A stretch of 64,000 nt of DNA from Hymenobacter rigui (GTDB taxonomy: Bacteria > Bacteroidota > Bacteroidia > Cytophagales > Hymenobacteraceae), in the NCBI RefSeq assembly GCF_003944715.1, contig NZ_RWIT01000001.1, positions 744,001 to 808,000 on the forward strand. Direction: 5' to 3'. Position 1 is the stretch's first letter; each line of letters opens with the position of its first letter. Under the pieces are notes generated by a model that did no database searches, was not told the DNA's origin, and saw only the letters and a list, made by a program, of their open reading frames with translations. The translations under genes and the position numbers were made by a program. Of this stretch, positions 1-8,122 are shown one piece after another.

Positions 1-100
1 TGCCAAAATCTTGTTAGTGATATTTCTTAAATAGTTGATCTTTATTATGTAAGGTAATTGACGATAAACGCATCGGTAGCGCCCTACATGGGTTTTTCTG

Positions 101-108
101 TAGCTTTG
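101..108 (+). promoter_or_regulatory. Candidate -7 box for the batD-like gene
   Basis: TAGCTTTG matches the Bacteroidota -7 consensus TAnnTTTG exactly and lies 26 bases before the ATG at 134. No convincing -33 TTTG is visible at the usual spacing, so this rests on the -7 element alone. Confidence 0.4.
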
Positions 109-133
109 ACGCCCTACCTGCTGCCACTGGCTC

Positions 134-1597
134 ATGCGTTTATTTCTCATTTTTTTCTGGGGACTGTTTCTGGTAGCGGCAGTTGGTCAGGCGCAGGTGC
201 CTGCGCCCAGTGCCACTATTGTACTCGGAGCACCCTCATTCCCGGTCAACGAGTATTATACTATCAGCTTTAAGCTGCGCGGCGCGCCGCTGGAGCGTTA
301 TTCTGCCTTTCCTGACTTAGAGGGATTTAAGAAGAGCGGCAAATCAAGCACCACCACCACGCGCATTGTGAATGGGCAGAGCTCCACAGAGCTGACAATT
401 ACGCAGCGATACGCCGCCTATGCAGAGGGAAGCTACGTGGTAAAGCCCTTCAGCATGAAAATCAACGGCCTCACGGTAGAGTCGGGGGGAGCAACGTTGA
501 AAGTGGGGCCGCAGCAAGCCACCCCGCCACCCGCTGCTGCCAGTCCATTGCAGGGCATCGGGCTGCTGGATCAGCTGTTTGGCAAACCCAAGCCTCAGGA
601 ATACGTGGAACCGCAGGATCAGGCGTTTCTGGCTCTGGTGCCCGATAAAGCGCAGCTGTACGTGGGGGAAGGGCTGCATGTAGGGCTGTATTTCTACCTT
701 ACGCCTCAGGATCAGGCGGTGCTGAACTTCTACAACTTTGCCAGCCAGCTGCCCGGTATCATCCGGCAGCTGCGGCAGCGCACGGTGTGGGAGGAAAGCT
801 TCGATGAGCAGGAGGTGGTGCCGGAAAACGTGCTGGTGGGCGGCAAGCCGTTTCTACGCTACCGCTTATGGGAGGCGGAGCTGTATCCGCTCAACACGCA
901 GCCGCTGGTCTTTCCGGCCGTGGAGCTGCAGATGCTGAAGTACCGACTGGCTAAAAAACCCGCCGCCGGCCTCGACAACCGTCTGCAGGGCTACAAAACC
1001 TACCGCTCGGCAGCCCGCACGGTGCCGGTGCTGCCATTGCTGCCCCATCCTCTGCGCGACCAGGTGCCGGTGGGCAACTATGAGTTGAAAGAGGCTATTG
1101 ACCGCACCACTTTCCGGACGGGGCAGGCCTTTGCGTACACATTTACGGTGGAAGGGGAAGGCAACCTGGCTACGGTGAACGTGAGTACACCGGCGGCCAG
1201 CCCGGCGCTGGAAGTGTACGGACCGGAAATCCAGCAAAGCCTTACGCGTCAGAACGGGCGCGTGGGCGGGCGCAAAAGCTTCCGGTTCCGGCTGGTAGCA
1301 TTGCGGCCCGGCCCGGTTGCGCTGGATACACTGTTTCGGCTGATATTCTTCAACCCAATCAAAGCCCGCTACGATACCCTGCATGCGGGTGTTCAGCCAG
1401 TAGTGCGCGGTGCCCGGCAGGCTACTACAGCTTTCCGTACTCTTCCCGATGATCCTTTTTACCGTGAGGCCCTGTCCGAGGCCGATTCGGAGTTGCAGCC
1501 CCGGGATATGTACCGGGATGTACGCCGCTATGCCAACCTGCTGCTGGTAGTGCTACTGGCCGTAGCGGGGGTGGGCTGGTGGCAGGCCCGGCGCTAA
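134..1597 (+). CDS. batD: BatD family protein (aerotolerance-type)
   Basis: A 487-residue envelope protein resembling BatD, a Bacteroidota family usually encoded with von Willebrand proteins BatA/BatB and linked to oxygen tolerance; its molecular role is not settled. Visible features are a signal peptide (about residues 1-20, ending in VGQAQ), a long beta-rich region starting with the family-typical 'YYTISFKLRGAP' and 'FPDLEGFKKSGKS', and one C-terminal membrane helix (about 464-484) ending in basic residues. It should therefore sit in the inner membrane with its bulk in the periplasm. No other bat gene is in view, and 133 bases of non-coding sequence precede it, so here it looks separate from a bat operon unless one lies left of the window. 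Confidence 0.82.
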   Translation: MRLFLIFFWGLFLVAAVGQAQVPAPSATIVLGAPSFPVNEYYTISFKLRGAPLERYSAFPDLEGFKKSGKSSTTTTRIVNGQSSTELTITQRYAAYAEGSYVVKPFSMKINGLTVESGGATLKVGPQQATPPPAAASPLQGIGLLDQLFGKPKPQEYVEPQDQAFLALVPDKAQLYVGEGLHVGLYFYLTPQDQAVLNFYNFASQLPGIIRQLRQRTVWEESFDEQEVVPENVLVGGKPFLRYRLWEAELYPLNTQPLVFPAVELQMLKYRLAKKPAAGLDNRLQGYKTYRSAARTVPVLPLLPHPLRDQVPVGNYELKEAIDRTTFRTGQAFAYTFTVEGEGNLATVNVSTPAASPALEVYGPEIQQSLTRQNGRVGGRKSFRFRLVALRPGPVALDTLFRLIFFNPIKARYDTLHAGVQPVVRGARQATTAFRTLPDDPFYREALSEADSELQPRDMYRDVRRYANLLLVVLLAVAGVGWWQARR

Positions 1598-1684
1598 CGC
1601 TAGAAATTGTGAAATAGTCGGTTTTCGGGTGAACTTGCGGCGCGGCCCGGTTGCCGCTGCTTCACCTTTTACCCGTTTGCTGCC

Positions 1685-2761
1685 ATGAATACCTTCGGTT
1701 CGCTGTTTCGCATTACCACGTTTGGAGAATCGCACGGGCCGGGTATCGGGGTGATTATTGACGGCTGTCCGGCGGGGCTGCCCATTACGGCCGAGGAAAT
1801 TCAGGTAGCCCTGGACCGCCGCCGGCCCGGCCAGAGCGACCTGACCACGCCCCGCTCCGAGGCCGACCGGGTAGAGGTGCAGTCGGGTATTTTCCGGGAT
1901 GAAACCACCGGTACGCCCATCAGCCTCTACATCCGCAACCAGGACCAACACAGCCACGACTACTCCCACATCGAGCACGCCTACCGCCCCTCGCACGCCG
2001 ACTTCACCTACGACCAGAAGTACGGCCGACGCGACTTCCGGGGCGGGGGCCGCAGCTCGGCCCGCGAAACGGCTGCCCGCGTGGCCGCCGGCGCCGTGGC
2101 CCAGAAGCTGCTCGACCAGCACGGCATCCGCGTGAGCAGCTACGTGTCGCAGGTGGGGGCGGTGGCCGTGCCGGTGGGCTATGAGCAGCTGGATCTGGGC
2201 CTCATCGACTCCAACCCCGTGCGCTGCCCCCACCCCGAAACGGCCGAGCGCATGGCCGACCTCATCCGGCAGGTGCGCGACCGGCACGATACCGTGGGCG
2301 GCTACGTGACGTGTGTGGTGCAGGGCGTGCCCGCCGGCCTGGGCGAGCCGGTGTTCGATAAGCTGCATTCGGAGCTGGGCCGGGCCATGCTGGGCATCAA
2401 CGCCGTGAAGGGCTTCGAATATGGCTCGGGCTTCAGCGGGGTGCTGCTGTTCGGCTCGGAGCACAACGACGCGTTTTACACCGACGAGGCCGGCCAGGTG
2501 CGCACCCGCACCAACCACTCGGGCGGCATCCAAGGTGGCATCAGCAACGGGCAGGACATCTACTTCCGGGTGGCGTTCAAGCCCGTGGCCACCATCCTGC
2601 AAAGCCAGCAAACCATCAACGACCAAGGCGAGGCCATCAGCCTGGCCGGCCGCGGCCGCCACGACCCCTGCGTGTTGCCTCGCGCCGTACCCATCGTGGA
2701 CGCCATGACCGCCCTGGTGCTGGCCGACATGCTCCTGCGTGCCCGCGCCAACCGGGTGTAA
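1685..2761 (+). CDS. aroC: Chorismate synthase
   Basis: Catalyses the last step of the shikimate pathway, converting 5-enolpyruvylshikimate-3-phosphate to chorismate with reduced FMN. The 358 residues are full length. Family signatures are visible in order: GESHGPGIG near residue 13, [13 protein letters not shown] near 45, the flavin and substrate loop [17 protein letters not shown] near 113, and [12 protein letters not shown] near 327. The ATG at 1685 gives the canonical N-terminus [18 protein letters not shown]. It lies 87 bases after the batD-like gene and is followed by nhaA on the same strand; neither neighbour is related by pathway. Confidence 0.97.
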   Translation: MNTFGSLFRITTFGESHGPGIGVIIDGCPAGLPITAEEIQVALDRRRPGQSDLTTPRSEADRVEVQSGIFRDETTGTPISLYIRNQDQHSHDYSHIEHAYRPSHADFTYDQKYGRRDFRGGGRSSARETAARVAAGAVAQKLLDQHGIRVSSYVSQVGAVAVPVGYEQLDLGLIDSNPVRCPHPETAERMADLIRQVRDRHDTVGGYVTCVVQGVPAGLGEPVFDKLHSELGRAMLGINAVKGFEYGSGFSGVLLFGSEHNDAFYTDEAGQVRTRTNHSGGIQGGISNGQDIYFRVAFKPVATILQSQQTINDQGEAISLAGRGRHDPCVLPRAVPIVDAMTALVLADMLLRARANRV

Positions 2762-2886
2762 GCAACTGCCGTTATACTTGAAGGCCGGCGGCCACCCACG
2801 TTGTGCGGCGGCCGCCGGCTTCCGTTTTTCCTGCGCTTCCGGCGCGGCTCTGCCAGGGCCCCGGAGGCTTTTTCGCTTTGCTGCCT

Positions 2887-4206
2887 ATGGCTGTTCCTCA
2901 ACTCGTGCGTCCGCTGGTGCGGCCTTTCACCGAATTTTTCCGCCGCGAAGCGGCCGGCGGCATTATGCTGATGGCCAGTGCGGCGCTGGCCCTGCTGCTG
3001 GCGAATACCAGCTGGGGGCCGGCGGCGTACTTCCCCGACATCTGGGAAAAGCACCTGCGTCTGTCGCTCAATGGGCTTGTGCTCGATATGAGCCTGCTGC
3101 ACTGGATCAACGACGGGCTGATGAGCATATTTTTCCTGATTGTGGGGCTGGAAATCAAGCGCGAGGTAATGGAAGGCGAGCTGTCGGAGTGGCGGCAGGC
3201 GGCTCTGCCCATTGCGGGGGCGCTGGGCGGCATGCTGCTGCCGGCCCTGCTGTATTTTCTGGTAAACCGGGGCTTGCCCACCCAGAACGGCTGGGGTATT
3301 CCCATGGCCACCGACATTGCCTTTGCCCTGGCCGTGCTGCAGTTGCTGGGCCCGCGCGTGCCGCTGGGCCTCAAGGTGTTTCTCACGGCCCTGGCTATTG
3401 TCGATGACTTGGGCGCGGTGCTGGTTATTGCCGGCTTCTACACCACTAACCTCGACCTGACGTACCTGCTGCTGGCGCTGGGCACCTGGGCCTTACTGCT
3501 GAATCTGAATTTCCTGGGTGCGCGCGGTTTAGCGTTTTACCTGCCGCTGGGCGTACTGCTCTGGTACTTTATGCACCAATCGGGTATTCATGCCACGCTG
3601 GCGGGCGTGCTGCTGGCCCTGGCCATTCCGGCCCGCATCGGGCAGGCCCGCCCCGAAATTCTGCGGATGCTGAACGACCGGCTGGGCATGCTGCAGCATG
3701 AGGTGCACGGGGCCGAGGCCAACCCGCGCATCATCAGTGAGGAGCTGGAATACCTTTCCGATACCATCAGCTCACCGGCCCAGAAGCTGGAGCAGCGCCT
3801 GCACTCGGTAGTGGCGTTTGGCATCATTCCGCTGTTTGCCTTCGCCAATACCAGCCTGATAATTGACGCCGGCGTGTTCGGGCAGCTGCTGACGCCGCTG
3901 GGGCTGGGCATTCTGCTGGGGCTGGTGGTGGGCAAGCCGCTGGGCATTGGGGCGCTGTCGTGGCTGAGCGTGCGGCTGGGTTGGGCCTCGCTGCCGGCCG
4001 GCGTGACGTGGCGGCACCTGTGGGGAGCCGGCGTGCTGGGCGGCATTGGCTTTACCATGTCGTTGTTTATTACGCTGCTGGCGCTGGGCGAACAGTCGGC
4101 GGGCGAGCCGGTGGCCAAACTGGCTATTCTGACGGCCTCGTTCCTGTCGGGTACTATGGGCTTTCTGCTGCTGCGCACTACGCCCGCTGCGCCCGAGGCC
4201 TCCTGA
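2887..4206 (+). CDS. nhaA: Na+/H+ antiporter NhaA
   Basis: Inner-membrane antiporter that exports Na+ in exchange for H+, used in pH and sodium homeostasis. The 439-residue protein is strongly hydrophobic with the expected set of helices. The family core is present: ATDIAFALAVL, then TALAIVDDLGAVLVIAGF with the paired aspartates that bind the ion, and the C-terminal GIGFTMSLFI. The reading frame is open from 2803, but ATG 2887 gives the typical start 'FTEFFRREAAGGIMLM', so the upstream extension is judged non-coding. It is somewhat longer than the E. coli protein, with a charged insertion around residues 255-305. Confidence 0.95.
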   Translation: MAVPQLVRPLVRPFTEFFRREAAGGIMLMASAALALLLANTSWGPAAYFPDIWEKHLRLSLNGLVLDMSLLHWINDGLMSIFFLIVGLEIKREVMEGELSEWRQAALPIAGALGGMLLPALLYFLVNRGLPTQNGWGIPMATDIAFALAVLQLLGPRVPLGLKVFLTALAIVDDLGAVLVIAGFYTTNLDLTYLLLALGTWALLLNLNFLGARGLAFYLPLGVLLWYFMHQSGIHATLAGVLLALAIPARIGQARPEILRMLNDRLGMLQHEVHGAEANPRIISEELEYLSDTISSPAQKLEQRLHSVVAFGIIPLFAFANTSLIIDAGVFGQLLTPLGLGILLGLVVGKPLGIGALSWLSVRLGWASLPAGVTWRHLWGAGVLGGIGFTMSLFITLLALGEQSAGEPVAKLAILTASFLSGTMGFLLLRTTPAAPEAS

Positions 4207-4241
4207 AAAGGCAGCACCGCCACCATCCTGTATTTCCTGGT

Positions 4242-4249
4242 TACCTTTG
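4242..4249 (+). promoter_or_regulatory. Candidate -7 box for nfu
   Basis: TACCTTTG is an exact match to TAnnTTTG, 88 bases before the chosen ATG of the NifU-like gene. It lies just upstream of the extended open frame that begins at 4247, which supports starting translation at 4337 instead. Confidence 0.4.
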
Positions 4250-4336
4250 CAACTATTGCCGCCCCTGGCGGTTTATGCTTTCAGGCCGCGCCGCTTTGGC
4301 GGGTCTTCTCTCCGCTTGTCTCCAAGTCTTTCAAAC

Positions 4337-4972
4337 ATGGCTGAACAACTCACTGCCCCCGCTGCGCCGGTTTCTATCTACGCCGAAGCCAGCCCCAACC
4401 CCGAATCCATGAAGTTCGTGCTCAACACCCAGCTGCTGGCTGATGGTGTGAGCGTGGACTACCCTAACCTGGAAGCCGCTGCCAACTCGCCGCTGGCCCA
4501 GGAGCTGTTTAACTTCGATTACGTGGGCCGGGTATTCATCGCCCAGAACTTCGTAACCATCACCAAAACCACCGAGCACCAGTGGGCTCAGCTCATCCCC
4601 GAGCTGCGCACCTTCCTGAAGTCGTACGTGGAAGCCGGTGGCCCCATCTTCACCGTGGACCCCGCTGCCGAGCAGAAAGCCGCCCAGCAGGCCGCCGCTA
4701 CCGGCGACGCCTCGGAGGCCGACCAGCAGACCAGCCAGAAAATCATCGACCTGCTCGATAACTACGTGCGCCCCGCCGTGGAGCAGGATGGTGGCAACAT
4801 CACCTTCAAAAGCTACCACGAAGGCATCGTGACGGTGAACCTGCAGGGCTCCTGCTCGGGCTGCCCCTCGGCCACGGTTACCCTGAAATCGGGTATCGAA
4901 AACCTGCTCAAGCGCATGGTGCCCGAGGTGAAGGAAGTAGTAGCCGAAGGCGTAACCGCCCAGGGCTTCTAG
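4337..4972 (+). CDS. nfu: NifU family iron-sulfur scaffold/carrier (Nfu)
   Basis: Iron-sulfur carrier that passes clusters to client proteins in the cytosol. The 211-residue protein has an Nfu N-terminal domain (about residues 15-110, with 'SPNPESMKFVLNTQLL') and a C-terminal NifU domain (about 135-205) with the cluster-binding motif GSCSGCPSATVTLKSGIE (CxxC). A linker rich in Ala, Gln and Asp joins them. The start at 4337 gives MAEQLTAPAAP; the open frame extends 30 codons upstream but has no family similarity there. A strong palindromic terminator follows. Its partner scaffold genes (suf) are not in the window. Confidence 0.93.
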   Translation: MAEQLTAPAAPVSIYAEASPNPESMKFVLNTQLLADGVSVDYPNLEAAANSPLAQELFNFDYVGRVFIAQNFVTITKTTEHQWAQLIPELRTFLKSYVEAGGPIFTVDPAAEQKAAQQAAATGDASEADQQTSQKIIDLLDNYVRPAVEQDGGNITFKSYHEGIVTVNLQGSCSGCPSATVTLKSGIENLLKRMVPEVKEVVAEGVTAQGF

Positions 4973-4984
4973 TCGAAACGACTT

Positions 4985-5036
4985 CCATAAAAGCAACGCG
5001 CCCCGCCATAACTGGCGGGGCGCGTTGCTTTTATGG
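4985..5036. terminator. Bidirectional hairpin terminator after nfu
   Basis: A perfect 23-base-pair inverted repeat (arm beginning CCATAAAAGCAACGCG) with a 6-base loop. It starts 12 bases past the nfu stop, with A and T runs on the two sides, between the convergent nfu and DUF5777 genes. It could serve both strands. Confidence 0.85.
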
Positions 5037-5057
5037 TTGGGGTTGTTGGGAGCCGGT

Positions 5058-5091
5058 AGCACGCGAGATGCTTCGCTGCGCTCTGCATGAC
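5058..5091. repeat. Dispersed intergenic repeat, single arm
   Basis: A 34-base element beginning AGCACGCGAGATGCTTCGCT and ending in CTCTGCATGAC. It matches the right arm of the inverted repeat at 19476-19570 at 33 of 34 positions. Only one arm is present here. It looks like a member of a REP-like family. Confidence 0.75.
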
Positions 5092-5130
5092 GGTTACCAC
5101 CAAACCAGGAGCATGTATGACGTGCTGCGG

Positions 5131-6033
5131 CTACAAACCGGACTTGAGCGTAAAATTGCGGGCTACATTGAAACCGAAGTACAGGTCGCCCTTGAAGAAC
5201 CGGCCGCTGGTGGTGGAGATGAACTGCTGCGAAATCATGCTGTTGGCATTAGTCACGTGTAGTTGAAAGACGTGGCCGCCGGTTTCGATGTCGATACCCG
5301 CGCCCAGCGCGTCGCGCAGGCCGGCAGTGCGGGAGTTGGGCAGGCGGTAGTAGTATTCCCAGGTGAAGGCCATGCGCTTGGTGAACTTCTGCCGGCCGGC
5401 AAAGCCCAGGGCGTACACGTCGTTGGGCGCTGCCTTTTCGCCTACCAGGTTGCGGTGTACTACCGTGGGCATGAGCTGCACCGAGAGGCTCGGGCTCATC
5501 TTACGGGCCAACAGGGCCTGCCAGGTGTAGGTGAGGCGGCGCGAAAAGGTGTGCTCGAACCCGTCGGCGGTGGCCGAATAACGCAGGGTATTGATGGCGG
5601 AGCTAGCCAGCAACGTGGCGCTGAGCGGCATGCCACCCCTGCGCTGGCGCAGGAGCCGGTACTGCACAAAGCCGTCGAAAGCTTTTTCCACGGAGCTGCG
5701 ACCTACGCCCACGGCCAGCCGGTCGGTCAGTCCGTACTCCAGTCCCAGCCGGATGGTAGCCTGGTCCAGCCCGAACAGGTTGTAGGGCCCGCTGTTCAGG
5801 CGCCCAAACCGGTGCGAAATCAGAAACACCAGCGTACCTGGACCGGGCGTTTCCACCGAATGGCCGTTGATGATGCGGGTGCCCTTGAAGGTGGCCTGCA
5901 CCAGCTCATGGCCGGTACTATCAGGAGCCTGGGCATTGAGCTCGGCCAGCAGGCTGTCCTGGGCCTGGGCTGCCGCACTTAGCAACAGGGCCAGTAGCAG
6001 CACCCAGAAGCGTAGAGTAGAAGGATGGTGCAT
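5131..6033 (-). CDS. DUF5777 family outer-membrane beta-barrel protein
   Basis: A 300-residue protein with a signal peptide (cleavage near AAAQAQDS) followed by alternating polar/hydrophobic strands typical of a small outer-membrane barrel: 'FLISHRFGRLNSGPYNLFG', 'IRLGLEYGLTDRLAVGVG' and 'GLEYGLTDR'-type repeats. The family is DUF5777, common in Bacteroidota and often beside YceI and c-type cytochromes; its role is not established. The start at 6033 (MHHPSTLRF) is chosen because the YceI stop lies only 8 bases upstream and the signal peptide begins there. It is the last gene of a four-gene minus-strand cluster. Confidence 0.8.
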   Translation of the reverse strand: MHHPSTLRFWVLLLALLLSAAAQAQDSLLAELNAQAPDSTGHELVQATFKGTRIINGHSVETPGPGTLVFLISHRFGRLNSGPYNLFGLDQATIRLGLEYGLTDRLAVGVGRSSVEKAFDGFVQYRLLRQRRGGMPLSATLLASSAINTLRYSATADGFEHTFSRRLTYTWQALLARKMSPSLSVQLMPTVVHRNLVGEKAAPNDVYALGFAGRQKFTKRMAFTWEYYYRLPNSRTAGLRDALGAGIDIETGGHVFQLHVTNANSMISQQFISTTSGRFFKGDLYFGFNVARNFTLKSGL

Positions 6034-6040
6034 ACACAAA

Positions 6041-6628
6041 TCAGGGTTGAGATACGGTCGTAGCACCTGCTGCCGGAGCACACGCCAGTCGCACCGTTAC
6101 CAGCACGCTTTTCGCAATATGGTCGCGCACCAGGGCCGGAATTTCGATGTTGTAATCGGCCGGAGCCACCGGAAAGCTGGCATTAATCAACACTTGGTTG
6201 CTCAGCGACGTGAGCGTGCCGGGCACTTTGATATGGCGCGTTACGCCGTGCATGGTCAGGTCGCCCTCGGCCACCACCTGCACGGCCCCGGTGGCCGTTA
6301 ATGTTTCGGGTTTCCATTCCAGCACCCGCCCGCTGAACGTGGCCTTCGGGTACTTCTCCGATTCCAGATAGTTCTCATTGAAATGCTCCTGCATGAGGCT
6401 GCGCTTAAACTGGAATGAGCGGATGGGGACCGTAAAAGCCAGCTGCCCGCTGCGGGTATCCAGCACGGCAGCCAGCTGCTGACTGCGCGCTTCAATATCC
6501 TCCAAAGGGCTGGAAGAGAAGAAGCTCACCATGCCGGCCCGCGTTTGGTAGCGGGCAGACTGGGCCATACTATGGAAACCCTGGCCAAGCAGCCAGGTCA
6601 GGAGCATAAAGCGAATCAAACGGGGCAT
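6041..6628 (-). CDS. YceI family protein
   Basis: A 195-residue secreted lipocalin-like protein; the YceI fold binds isoprenoid or other hydrophobic ligands in characterised members, but the ligand here is unknown. A signal peptide covers about residues 1-22 (ending HSMAQS). The family pattern follows: 'FSSSPLEDIEARSQQL', 'FTVPIRSFQFKRSLMQEHF', then 'ESEKYPKATFSGRV' and 'GDLTMHGVTRHIKVPGTL'. It lies 7 bases upstream of the DUF5777 gene and 3 bases downstream of the haem-binding lipoprotein, so all are probably co-transcribed. Confidence 0.92.
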   Translation of the reverse strand: MPRLIRFMLLTWLLGQGFHSMAQSARYQTRAGMVSFFSSSPLEDIEARSQQLAAVLDTRSGQLAFTVPIRSFQFKRSLMQEHFNENYLESEKYPKATFSGRVLEWKPETLTATGAVQVVAEGDLTMHGVTRHIKVPGTLTSLSNQVLINASFPVAPADYNIEIPALVRDHIAKSVLVTVRLACAPAAGATTVSQP

Positions 6629-6631
6629 AGC

Positions 6632-7087
6632 TCAGTTGTTGGGCATTCCGGCCTGTACCCATTGCCGCAAACGGGCAATGTCGCAACGGGCCAGCTGCGG
6701 TTGATTTTGGGGCATGGCGGGGTAGCCGGGCTGGTGCTTCACCACGCCCAGCAGCCGGCCGTCGGCGGCTACCTGCTTCACCTGAGCGTAGCTTTCCAGG
6801 CTCACGTTGCCGTTGCGCAGGGCGTTGTTGTGGCAGCTCACGCACCGCTGCTGCAACAGCGGTGCGACGGTTCCCGCGAATGTGACGGCCGTGGAGTCGC
6901 AGGTGGGAGCGGGCGGCGCATTTCCCATCAGGTCTTCCACGTTGTCGTAGGTGCAGGCAGAGGTGTAAAGTAGCCCTGCCAGAATGAGCAGCAGCCACCA
7001 CGCCGGCCGCCGGCGGGGGGTGAGCAAAGTGGCCGAGCGTGCGCCCCCGCGAACTGCCCGGCCACCCGGAGGTACCTGCCGGCTCAT
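6632..7087 (-). CDS. Secreted c-type cytochrome-like lipoprotein
   Basis: A 151-residue protein with an N-terminal membrane segment ending in a lipobox-like YTSAC, then one haem c site, CVSCH, and a downstream methionine (YPAMPQNQ) that could be the second axial ligand. The pattern 'FAGTVAPLLQQRCVSCHN' is that of single-haem domains found in Bacteroidota surface electron-transfer or putative c-type cytochrome proteins. ATG 7087 overlaps the upstream stop in an ATGA arrangement, which decides the start over the open frame up to 7105. Its partner in electron transfer is not identifiable from sequence. Confidence 0.82.
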   Translation of the reverse strand: MSRQVPPGGRAVRGGARSATLLTPRRRPAWWLLLILAGLLYTSACTYDNVEDLMGNAPPAPTCDSTAVTFAGTVAPLLQQRCVSCHNNALRNGNVSLESYAQVKQVAADGRLLGVVKHQPGYPAMPQNQPQLARCDIARLRQWVQAGMPNN

Positions 7088-7968
7088 GGCGTAGCCACCA
7101 GCCATTGGTCACCCTCACTCACGAGTCCGTGTCCTTCTACCCGGCCGCGAGTCAGGTTATCGGCCGTGTAGTAATAGAGCGGTTTGCCCTTGTAGGTAAG
7201 CTGAGAAGTAGAAGCCGTTCCGTCGCCGTACGGCCCGCCGCCGCCCGCCGTGGTGCGGGTAATGGTACCAAAATCCGATGCTTTCAGCAGGGAGGGAAAC
7301 ACCCGACCCGAGGTAGTGAAAGGAGGCCACAATGCTTCACAGGAGCCGGTGCAGTTCGTGGGCAGGGTGTTGGGGTTCAGGTCGTCTTTGTGAAAGAAGT
7401 AAAGCGTGCGGCCCTTGCCATCTATCAGGAAGCTTTTGGTAGAAGCCTGGTTGGTAGTTTTATCGGTTACGGCCTTGGTAGCCACCATCACCGAGTAGCC
7501 GGGGTTCACCACGTACCACACGTTGCCCACGCCGTTGCCGGTGGTCTGGCCGCTGGCTTCGCGCACGTTCTGGCCGTTCACGGCCGGGGCGTAATAGTAC
7601 AGCGGCCAGCCCTTGTAAGTGGTTTGCGGTTGTCCACTGGCTGTCATTTGCGTTTTGAAGTCGGACGCCTGCAGGCCGTCACCTACCTGAATATCAGCTT
7701 CGTAGAAGATGGGCCACACGGCGGCGCAGCCCCCGGTGCACACGTTCTGCCCATCCACGTCGCGGGTGAAGTAGTACAGCGTATTGCCGGCTTTGTCGGT
7801 CAGGAAACTGCCCATAGTAGCCGAGGTAGCCAGCTTGATAGTGGGGTCGGGCGTGGGCTGCGCAGGTTTGTCATCGGAGCTGCTGCAGGCCGTCAGCAGC
7901 CAGCCAAAGAGCAAGGCAAAGCCAGCCCCCGCTCCCAGTCGGAAGCGGCGAGATAGGAAAGTTGTCAT
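7084..7968 (-). CDS. Lipoprotein with two YxxD-type repeat domains (COG4315-like)
   Basis: A 294-residue probable lipoprotein (lipobox LLTACSSS near residue 28). It carries two tandem copies of the secreted repeat family related to COG4315: first 'GNTLYYFTRDVDG' with CTGGCAAVWP and YKGWPLYYY, then 'GRTLYFFHKDDLN' with CTGSCEALWP and YKGKPLYYYT. Each copy has a conserved cysteine pair. Function is unproven; relatives occur beside cytochromes and copper proteins. The start at 7968 (MTTFLSRR) places a basic N-region directly before the hydrophobic stretch. It is the first gene of the cluster, and its stop overlaps the next start. Confidence 0.82.
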   Translation of the reverse strand: MTTFLSRRFRLGAGAGFALLFGWLLTACSSSDDKPAQPTPDPTIKLATSATMGSFLTDKAGNTLYYFTRDVDGQNVCTGGCAAVWPIFYEADIQVGDGLQASDFKTQMTASGQPQTTYKGWPLYYYAPAVNGQNVREASGQTTGNGVGNVWYVVNPGYSVMVATKAVTDKTTNQASTKSFLIDGKGRTLYFFHKDDLNPNTLPTNCTGSCEALWPPFTTSGRVFPSLLKASDFGTITRTTAGGGGPYGDGTASTSQLTYKGKPLYYYTADNLTRGRVEGHGLVSEGDQWLVATP

Positions 7969-8122
7969 GATAAACAGGGAAAAGGTGGGTGAAAAAGTGG
8001 GCACAGGGCCTGCCTGACCCGCTCTGGAACGGGCCCTAATCAGCTGGGCACTGCGGCAATACCCCAGGCAAAACAGAAAGCAAAAGCGGTTGAAAACCGG
8101 GCAGGCGGCCCGGACTTAGCAC

